In this document: piece after piece, positions 14,901 to 19,008 of the stretch | Layout of the letters: every line of letters starts with the position of its first letter | Position numbering within the stretch: position 1 is the first letter of the stretch | Source of the DNA: Candidatus Omnitrophota bacterium | GTDB lineage: Bacteria > Omnitrophota > Gorgyraeia > Zapsychrales > JANLHA01 | Reading direction: 5' to 3' | Length of the DNA: 19,008 bases | Assembly: GCA_024653845.1 (NCBI GenBank) | Contig: JANLHA010000360.1 | Coordinates: 1 to 19,008 of the forward strand | The notes under the pieces: generated by a model | Told to the model about the DNA's origin: nothing | The model's input: only the letters and a program-made list of their open reading frames with translations | Databases searched by the model: none | Made by a program: the position numbers and the translations under genes

Positions 14901-17341
14901 ATCAATTAGGACAAGACATCATCGACGGGGCGATAAGAGAGAGGCGGCCCGGAGAATCGATTGAGCAGGCGCTGAATCGTTTACATCAAGAACTTTTTGA
15001 AGAACCTTTAAGAGTCATTCAAGCGGATGAATTGGTTTTGCCGGTGGAAGGAAATTCCGTCGACGACGCGGTAAGGCGAGCCGTTGCTCCCGGTGTTGCT
15101 TTAACCGTCCCGGCCGCGGCAACGCCATCTGAAGCAGCTCCGGTCGATCCAACCCCGCCAGGAACGCCGCCTGAGGAAGCCAGCGAGTTTCAGAATGCAA
15201 TTCATGAGGAGCAATATAACCAGGAAGTCCGACGGGCGTTGAAAATAATTCGAGAAGAAATAGAATCAAAGTATCCGGATATTTTGTTGTTTCAAAATGA
15301 GGTAACTGGTGAAATCAATTTTAGAAAAGCGGTTGAGGAGGCCGGAGGTAGAATTGATTTAGGAGATGGAAATGCTCTTTATTTTGAATCTGTGACCGGT
15401 GTGAGCGGAATCAAACGAAAAATTCTTGTCTTTCGGCATTCGGAATTTAAAAATTTGGAAAACATTCCAGGACATGAAGGGTTTGGTCATGCGGGGCGGG
15501 GACGGTTAGCTATTTATGCCAGTGATGCGAAGAAAGAGACTCATGAATTTGGGGAGTTGAATGCCTGGATTGGTTTTGTGATCAATGGGGATGCAGCCAA
15601 TACGGTTCGGTCTGTAAGGCCTCAAGAAATTGCCACGAGGAGAGATGTCGAGGAGGGACGTCTAGGAGAAAGACTCATCGCCTGGGCCAATGGATTTATT
15701 GATGGAACGCGAGATCGGGATCAGCGAGTCTCAGATAAGGAGCTTCTGCGTCGACAAAATTTATTGATTGCTAAGTATCATGAATTTCATCGCACGGGTC
15801 TTCAGTATGAATATTATGGTCATGAGAGTGAGATGCCAGTTTATAACCCAACCATCACCCGTCTCGAACGTGCCATCACCGACGGGACTTTTGATTTTGC
15901 GATTGCGGCCAATGGGTTGCAAGAAAGTCTGCCTGTGATGCTGCGGGATGCATGGCCAGAGGTCAGGCGCTTGGTCGAATCCTGGGAGGTCAGGGATGCT
16001 TATAACGAGTTCCGAGTAGGAACGAGATTTGCTTCTCTCCCGTCGTCGGATCAAATTCGATCGAAGTCTGATAGCCTGGCCAGTCCACATTTGAGTATTG
16101 TGCGGGTCAAAGGGGAGGCGGGATTTTATATCGCTTATGAAGATATGCCGTTGGTTCATGTTCATCTGGAGAGACAAGGAAAATCAACGGTGATCATCAA
16201 AAGGCTTTGGATTCATCCTTATTTGCGAGATACGGATTTGGGAAAGAAGATACTCATCGGGATTTTCAAAGATCTTAAAGAAAAAAAATATAAGGATGTT
16301 GTTGTCAATTCCGAAATTTTATTTGCTCTGGAGGATGATTTGCAGATGAAAATGGATCGGCCCCCGCAAGAAGGCAGAAGGGAATATCATTTTGATTTTA
16401 AAGATGTGCAAGTCAGCGATCACGACATCACTTATTCGATGTTCAGTTTGCAAGAACATCAGCTGCGCAACCGCGAGGTGCAAAGAGTCATTAAGTTGAT
16501 CGGTCTGGATTTGATAGAGGCTATGCGGTCGAAAGATAGTAAGATCAAGGGAATTAAAAATTTTGTGAAAGCCGACGGAAGTTATGACTTGAGAGAATTG
16601 GTCAATGCGAATGGGGAGCGGATCGATTTGCCCAATGGAACCTCTCTTTATTTTGAGAAGACGGCCCTTGTCCCTTCGGAGATCCTGGTTGTTCGGGACC
16701 CGCGTTTTAAAAAGGGACACGCAGGTCGTGGGCGTTACGGTTTGGCTGTTTATGCTTCGACGGAAATTGGAAAAGTTGACCATGAATTGAGGGAGTTAGA
16801 CGGCTGGATCCTTTTTGCCCGTACGGAGAATATTGCAACCGAGGCAGAGATTATGGCTGGGAAGTTGGGTGAGAAATTGCTTGCTTGGGCCAATGATACA
16901 ACTGTCGGCGATGAAAAGTTGTTACGTCGACAAAATTTAATCATCAAAGAATATTATGATCTTCATCAAGCGGCGCTGGCGGCCGAATATGCAGGACGAG
17001 AACAGGATATGCCTCAATTTCGTTTGATGGTGCGTCAGCTAGAAGCTCCCATCAAAGATGGGACATTTGATTTTACGATTGCGGAAGAGGGGAGTTTGGC
17101 TCAAATGTCTTTGGCGGGTAACGAGTCGGTTGTAAGTACTCCTGGTGGTATTGATTTAAATTCCGTTGATTTGGATATTGATGGAGTTCGGCAGGGTTTC
17201 TTTTTGCCCAGTGGAGCGTCTTCTTCAACACCTATTCTTATCGACGGATTAGTCCCCATTATCATCAAAATGACGCCTGTTACAAATCTTCCATTCTTCT
17301 TGGGAGAAATTGAAAATAAAGAAAAACGGGTTAGTGGTTAA
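8951..17341 (+). CDS. Giant secreted modular protein 2 (2796 aa) with JAMM, HExxH, GNAT-like and duplicated HAGR/HExxE modules
   Basis: The start at 8951 gives a clear signal peptide (residues 1-36, ending VQAQA) and has AGGG 10 bases upstream; the frame is open from 8807, but that would overlap the previous gene by 137 bases. Residues about 54-339 are the same conserved region as in giant protein 1. Then, in order: beta-rich region (395-600); HAGR/HExxE module 1 (H727, H745, E749, H790); JAMM-like motif (H934, H936, S951, D954, possible E904); beta-rich and long helical regions with an Ala/Pro linker near 1318-1347; HExxH (H1887, E1888, H1891); a second Pro/Ala linker; HAGR module 2 (2090-2322); a GNAT-like segment (about 2374-2484); HAGR module 3 (2507-2714); and the GGIDLN tail (from 2731). 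Two or three metal-site motifs suggest an exported multi-domain hydrolase or effector; no activity is proven. It is probably co-transcribed with the preceding gene. Confidence 0.9.
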   Translation: MTYHFYKNQFQKLITVFLSTVMSLTFLVPPEFVQAQAMPVMSSASSGMMARPPFIPALLKAVKIDPAQPFVLDFIVDTGSHKVKGEALKEETNRLVKYFLAALTVPEGDLWVNLSPEEPDRIVPTELGQTEMGRDMLAQDYLLKQVTASLMSPEGEVGKKFWSRVYEQAAKKYGTTQIPVNTFNKVWIVPDVAKVYQTKGSAFITGARLKVMLEEDLKVGSQKKGLDTRTTEIVHEVILPAIEKEVNEGKNFALLRQIYHSLILATWYKQNLKESILNQSYSDQKKINGINLDDKQVAQKIHEEYLQAFKKGAYNFIKEEIDPATNQMIPRKYFSGGEVLKVDVERDPDLTADEQRPDGQHHQTTVKLGQPGGKDIASVAQGVAQEAQVGDGRPSVLSLDASKEDDQVVVYYHDRIRIQSRRNPGSRLEIRQREDQPLQYSLGEVSADGSRFSVLRQVLYEGMAARVDGIEIVRSGRVFEIRATTKPKNPVFDQSDIYVVDSDRPDGNKEANEEILFEMVQGELVHRTSRGEEGTLEVVVVYDRESDLIRNVSSRPPSALHEREVFTLAVNILDGAIMTSPDTLPGSLAHAVRYYNQAITPKDVTISSTGTKMEHAQYNDLVNRLLDEGEDEGRVIDAIAKEIGAKKVAVRVYNHRTGEMEDTEEWDLREAIRRLDQSQDSRIRKETGNIIVTLEKDRRYLLLTQNRDPITQEWELIIIDDRFGADHAGRTRNQVYATDAMKAVHEITELRSWKMIERKLMRRPRSRPQNIREWIQENLTEAKGLDAEFHWRAQYEEGYAARRLMAAESLQEKEFFEIFFKILKDVDFTIEEDRKQQARLHQLLTSSGKKKSFGQMLKIFDDMESRKEDGSYIRLTRRPTVQELMMLRTRPYQVDIIERKSTGEFLATKGRKGGVNTRLYYRLGLVGDVSWHYHNHPPNAPRTFHRMHPPSPVDIQALIDVSKAQGVGVVGDERYVYLYSVVEIADNWRQAWQTTYFSIWQRLSRARQLRSKQYEEEFLKQWSEYMRSVGIRFEYYTWQDFRANQEEIFAKMQDRSPVLEDGEDVIIASARPRQIPLRPVSRRYDLDGEHPQMVIPYREPLNIILGSDTVKVTKQDGQFVIQGIGGTDLLKDIFVPLTPDQPYHARLPDLDVEIRLAGDVLRIIRHPATRATVAILAPLIQGNDPAPFVTANIAMLEPLMDSLRPRDGTYQVHMNLSPEGLITYVSQTPQNLRLHESRLVIDIRIQDGFSVEVNADIRFPSTDTDSALNMFARIASALNHFDEEDLHAASVRGIPVVVGRPADSDAVEAYRSVVESATRSGPAAAATPAATVPTGPSVAATIAPYSGDLRADVAEMALQAFHWAADATDFPTRDLPENIAVADLQQVLIQRLQAPAMQPFVPILGGIETVRAIRGVQRLRNVWRIVNLFELYATLLPADGATADTAGRTPQMVDILARTQLIRQLLDSTYDQMFADRLQAAIMLAYVEDAEIDKERREHPPSTRRGTARILQLDEVFQQMDMDRQQTRTAIQGQLFPLLVYASLEGVVSGYPNWNSSSGWNSEGSDLWSIFHPNSLHESVVRRITPSMPGDARAMGRLMDFLRETALWSEVSHSRNYRDIRDALFWLQEKGTGGYGAPHVWRGLAAQLPTLEQRLNVFGRNPAEQARVWFPRINNPQAVLNQAQRLATRLQGILQNPVTPTTLPQMVEAFTDYARLTGSGRSGSVHSIPAVLRWISEQNFLRDPGRHQRALVSAVIMMTHYLNEETVPLGYYLHLEVDQTGNEFSELAAGPVVARRFIKTPKGEEFDQIFVDAGHRRGAFYYEYQRDVPVTIIHREYLNGSLVRQSRETFIDRFHRRFAAVLLQDTWKNAQEIGVPVEDLAKSSADHEAKHGIDAHSGGIMSRLARDHSYQRRVIDKFSELVGRYAPSWSRSVTNVAQGDLTHAVNVARPFLSELSAMLQEARNNYEIYQKYRRYWRDRTVELYQLGQDIIDGAIRERRPGESIEQALNRLHQELFEEPLRVIQADELVLPVEGNSVDDAVRRAVAPGVALTVPAAATPSEAAPVDPTPPGTPPEEASEFQNAIHEEQYNQEVRRALKIIREEIESKYPDILLFQNEVTGEINFRKAVEEAGGRIDLGDGNALYFESVTGVSGIKRKILVFRHSEFKNLENIPGHEGFGHAGRGRLAIYASDAKKETHEFGELNAWIGFVINGDAANTVRSVRPQEIATRRDVEEGRLGERLIAWANGFIDGTRDRDQRVSDKELLRRQNLLIAKYHEFHRTGLQYEYYGHESEMPVYNPTITRLERAITDGTFDFAIAANGLQESLPVMLRDAWPEVRRLVESWEVRDAYNEFRVGTRFASLPSSDQIRSKSDSLASPHLSIVRVKGEAGFYIAYEDMPLVHVHLERQGKSTVIIKRLWIHPYLRDTDLGKKILIGIFKDLKEKKYKDVVVNSEILFALEDDLQMKMDRPPQEGRREYHFDFKDVQVSDHDITYSMFSLQEHQLRNREVQRVIKLIGLDLIEAMRSKDSKIKGIKNFVKADGSYDLRELVNANGERIDLPNGTSLYFEKTALVPSEILVVRDPRFKKGHAGRGRYGLAVYASTEIGKVDHELRELDGWILFARTENIATEAEIMAGKLGEKLLAWANDTTVGDEKLLRRQNLIIKEYYDLHQAALAAEYAGREQDMPQFRLMVRQLEAPIKDGTFDFTIAEEGSLAQMSLAGNESVVSTPGGIDLNSVDLDIDGVRQGFFLPSGASSSTPILIDGLVPIIIKMTPVTNLPFFLGEIENKEKRVSG
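11129..11320 (+). other. HAGR/HExxE module, copy 1 (core)
   Basis: Residues 727-790 of giant protein 2 contain HAGRTRNQVYAT, HEITELRSW (H745, E746, E749), then REWIQEN and EFH (H790). The same order of motifs appears twice more near the C-terminus and in part in giant protein 1. The spacing from HAGR to HE is 18 residues, as in copy 2. It may be a metal-binding module, but no known family is recognised. Confidence 0.55.
11651..11860 (+). other. JAMM/MPN-like metalloprotease signature
   Basis: Residues 931-954 contain W-H-Y-H-N-H-P-P (H934 and H936 as the H-x-H pair, followed by P) and, 14 residues later, PPSPVD (S951, D954). This matches the zinc-binding E...HxHP...SxxD pattern of JAB1/MPN proteins. 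A candidate upstream glutamate is E904 in STGEFLATKG, and the following VGVVGDERYVYLYSV resembles the strand after the active site. Known prokaryotic JAMM proteins are isopeptidases or peptidases. The spacing between HxH and SxxD is longer than usual. Confidence 0.55.
14600..14641 (+). other. HExxH zincin-like motif
   Basis: Residues 1884-1896 read SADHEAKHGIDAH, giving HEAKH with H1887, E1888 and H1891. It lies in a helical-looking stretch downstream of a beta-rich region with several histidines, as in gluzincins. A charged K inside HExxH is atypical, and the third ligand cannot be assigned, so an active metalloprotease is possible but not shown. Confidence 0.4.
15218..15916 (+). repeat. HAGR/HExxE module, copy 2
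   Basis: Residues 2090-2322 of giant protein 2. Order of features: NQEVRRALKI, RIDLGDGNALYFES, GHAGRGRLAIYAS (H2180), HEFGELNAW (H2198), LIAWAN, LLRRQNLLIAKYHEFH (last H2280), EMP and DGTFDFAIA. Nearly every element recurs in the same order at 16469-17092. The shared bases CGTCGACAAAATTTA in both copies support a duplication that has since diverged. Confidence 0.8.
16072..16400 (+). other. GNAT acetyltransferase-like segment between the two duplicated modules
   Basis: Residues about 2374-2484 show beta strands (GFYIAYEDMPLVHVHLE, STVIIKRLWIHP) followed by YLRDTDLGKKILIGIF and a helix, then KDVVVNSE. This resembles GNAT motif A: strand 4, the R/Q-x-x-G-x-G/A acetyl-CoA loop, and a helix, then strand 5. 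Here the loop reads LRDTDLGKK, so the first glycine of the loop is absent and activity is uncertain. An acetyltransferase would need acetyl-CoA, which is not expected outside the cytoplasm. Confidence 0.45.
16469..17092 (+). repeat. HAGR/HExxE module, copy 3
   Basis: Residues 2507-2714 contain NREVQRVIKLI, RIDLPNGTSLYFEK, GHAGRGRYGLAVYAS (H2590), HELRELDGW (H2611), LLAWAN, LLRRQNLIIKEYYDLH (H2672), DMP and DGTFDFTIA. It is about 25 residues shorter than copy 2; the gaps fall between the strand after RIDL and the HAGR motif, and between HExxE and LLRRQN. The first His of HEFH in copy 2 is Tyr here, while the later His is kept. Confidence 0.8.
17138..17338 (+). other. GGID-type C-terminal tail, copy 3
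   Basis: The last 67 residues of giant protein 2 start TPGGIDLNS. They end with IDGLVPIIIKMTP, NLPFFLG and a short charged tail. The spacing from GGID to the hydrophobic end motif is close to that of copies 1 and 2. Position at the extreme C-terminus is kept in all three. Confidence 0.75.
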
Positions 17342-17351
17342 ACCAGGAATA

Positions 17352-17360
17352 TGTTATATT
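17352..17360 (+). promoter_or_regulatory. Candidate extended -10 promoter for the Ig-repeat gene
   Basis: TGTTATATT at 17352-17360 gives TG-n-TATATT, an extended -10 element, 40 bases before the ATG at 17400. A poor -35 (TTAGTG, 17331-17336) lies 18 bases upstream, within the end of the giant gene. Extended -10 promoters can work without a good -35. This would let the gene be transcribed apart from the giant pair. Confidence 0.35.
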
Positions 17361-17399
17361 TGAGGCAGATGTAAACCTTTTCTACAAAGGGAGATAAAA

Positions 17400-19008
17400 A
17401 TGTTGAAGATGGCCTTTTTAAGATCACGTAGTTGTCTTCTGGTCCTCCTCGGAGGATTTTTTATTTTCTCTTCTCTATCGCTCAGTGGAATTCCTGAAGC
17501 TTCTGCCCAAAATCGTTTTCGAGACAATGATTTAGAGCGACCTGTGATTACCGGTCCCCTTTATAATGGGGACGTAATTATTAGAGGTCGGTACAACGCT
17601 AGTTATCAAAATGTGCATTTTGAATTGATTAAAAATGTTCAGGATGCTCATGAGGGGGCGGTGCCTGGAGTGAATGGTAATTTTGAATTTCGAGTTGATT
17701 GGCGTGGAGGAGTTCTGCAGGCGGGAGACAGGATGGCTGTGGTTATGGTCTTTCCTCCGGAACGGACTTGTGGTCCTGAACATTGTACCGACGGGCCTGA
17801 GCATTTCGCCGTCAGTGAAGAAGTTGTGGTCCGAGAGTACAGGCTACCCGCGCCGATAATTATGACAAGACTTTATGCCGGGGATAACGGAATTTTCGTC
17901 CAGTATGATGCCAGCCATTATTCTTATGGCGCTCCTTTTACAACCCATCTTAAAGTTTTTCGAAATAATGAAATGCTCGTCCGAGAAGTCATTGACGGTG
18001 ATGAGTATCATATGGACCAGATGACAATCCAGCTTCCTGGTGATGAGCAGTTAGGCGCTGGGGATAACATTTATGCGTTATTAGAAGTTACTACGCAGGA
18101 CTGGCGGCATGTTTTTGACAGCGCCACAGGCCGAAACGTTCGCGTTGCCGCTTTGCCAGCACTTGATCGACCTGTCATCACGAGTACGTTGTCTGCGGGA
18201 TCAAGTCGTCTCCGAGGGACTTACAACCCCATTCACGTGGATGCTTCGCTTCTGGTTTACATTAATAATGAAGTTGTTCATTCCGTCGAACGATTGCAGG
18301 ACGGAGTGTTTGATATTCTGCTTCCTGCTGAAATTGTTTTAGAAGAGGGCCAGAGAGTTAAAGTCGGGTTGGGTGCGCGATATAACGCAAATAGCGTTCC
18401 TTTGCAAAGTGCACAAAGCCGGGAAGTTGTGGTCCGTAGCAGTGAACAGGGTAATGGGGGAAGCAATCTCGATATCGTCGAGCCGATTTATGCGGGAGAC
18501 CGACCTTTTATGGTGCGCTTTTCTCCACAATTGCAAGATGTGTTAATGACTATTTATATCAATGGTCGAGAGGATGGCATGCGCGCTCCTCGCCAAGAAG
18601 AACAACGAACGGGAGAATTGGGAATTTTTATGCCTGAGGTTTCTCCTTTGCGGGGGGGAGATGAAGTGCGAATCGAAATGGAAGCCCGTCGACAACGAGG
18701 GGCAGCATTAGAGCCTTTTCAGGATCGCGCGATTGTTCATCCTTTGCCTTCTTTACAACCGCCTGTTATTCAAGCACCTCTTGAAATGGATGATAGAAGA
18801 GTGCGAGGAATATATGATCCTCATTGCGGAAGTCCTGTGATCGAAGTTTTTGTTAATAATCAATCGGTGGCTCGGGAGGAACATCCTCAAAATGGAGAAT
18901 TTGATGTTGAGATCCCTGACGCATTACATGGACAGGCCGATGTGCATGTGATTTCGCATTGCACCATACAGGGAAATCGGCAGCAGGATGTCAGGAGTGC
19001 TATTGTGG
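17400..19008 (+). CDS. Secreted protein of tandem Ig-like repeats (3' truncated by window edge)
   Basis: The frame opens at ATG 17400 with a good SD (AAAGGGAG, 17386-17393, 6 bases away) and stays open to the right edge: 536 codons with no stop. Residues 1-38 are a signal peptide (basic head, LLVLLGGFF core, EASAQ cut site). Five similar units follow, starting at about residues 48, 152, 258, 362 and 455. Each opens P-x-I-x-x-x-L/I-x-x-G/D and continues with an R-G-x-Y or V-x-Y/F strand, a V-x-V/I-x-I-N-N/G strand, a G-x-F-x-x-x-x-P turn, and an L-x-x-G-D-x-V strand. The period of about 100 residues and beta content fit bacterial Ig-like (Big) repeats of adhesins and surface fibres. Cysteine pairs occur only in units 1 and 5. 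The C-terminus, and so any anchor or GGID tail, is outside the window. Confidence 0.85.
   Translation, partial: MLKMAFLRSRSCLLVLLGGFFIFSSLSLSGIPEASAQNRFRDNDLERPVITGPLYNGDVIIRGRYNASYQNVHFELIKNVQDAHEGAVPGVNGNFEFRVDWRGGVLQAGDRMAVVMVFPPERTCGPEHCTDGPEHFAVSEEVVVREYRLPAPIIMTRLYAGDNGIFVQYDASHYSYGAPFTTHLKVFRNNEMLVREVIDGDEYHMDQMTIQLPGDEQLGAGDNIYALLEVTTQDWRHVFDSATGRNVRVAALPALDRPVITSTLSAGSSRLRGTYNPIHVDASLLVYINNEVVHSVERLQDGVFDILLPAEIVLEEGQRVKVGLGARYNANSVPLQSAQSREVVVRSSEQGNGGSNLDIVEPIYAGDRPFMVRFSPQLQDVLMTIYINGREDGMRAPRQEEQRTGELGIFMPEVSPLRGGDEVRIEMEARRQRGAALEPFQDRAIVHPLPSLQPPVIQAPLEMDDRRVRGIYDPHCGSPVIEVFVNNQSVAREEHPQNGEFDVEIPDALHGQADVHVISHCTIQGNRQQDVRSAIV

Noticed and set aside
17330..17400. Rho-independent terminator after the giant pair
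   Set aside because: Only a very short palindrome (GGTTAAACC) is present, with no GC-rich stem followed by a T run.
1..19008. CRISPR arrays, tRNA or rRNA genes, insertion sequences
   Set aside because: No direct repeats of regular spacing, no cloverleaf-like or rRNA-like sequence, and no transposase or terminal inverted repeats were seen.

Overview
The window looks like a piece of a Gram-negative, probably Candidatus Omnitrophota (candidate division OP3), chromosome. I infer this from two very large signal-peptide-bearing proteins with an N-terminal block and a C-terminal 'GGID(F/L)N' tag that I recall from Omnitrophota hypothetical proteins, and from envelope genes (GT39 lipid-linked sugar transferase, DPM1-like GT2, lipid-A-type LAB_N protein, lipoprotein) that imply an outer membrane. 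The taxon is an inference; no rRNA or tRNA is present.

Layout, all genes on the plus strand. 1-640: 3' end of a gene cut by the left edge, carrying an internal Tat-like RR motif and the C-terminal tag. 728-3393: tightly packed operon of GT39, GT2 and LAB_N, most likely making and using a polyprenyl-phosphate sugar to decorate an envelope glycolipid. 3440-3950: a glycine-zipper lipoprotein with a zinc-ribbon tail and a small two-helix membrane protein. 3951-4065: AT-rich leader with a 12-bp perfect inverted repeat. 4066-8943 and 8951-17341: two tandem giant genes (1625 and 2796 residues) 7 bases apart. 17400-right edge: start of a secreted protein built of about 100-residue Ig-like repeats.

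The tandem giants are the main interest. They share a signal peptide, a conserved secreted N-terminal region of about 290 residues and a C-terminal tag, while everything between differs. The larger carries, in order, a HAGR/HExxE module, a JAMM/MPN-type metalloprotease signature, an HExxH motif, and two more HAGR/HExxE modules flanking a GNAT-like segment. The smaller carries a divergent HExxE motif, beta-rich regions and duplicated helical repeats. The 640-nt gene at the left edge ends in the same tag. A constant head, constant tail and variable enzyme-like middle suggests a family of exported modular effectors or surface proteins with a dedicated sorting tail; no such system is named to my knowledge. 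The downstream Ig-repeat protein would fit as a surface fibre or adhesin, but a link is only positional.
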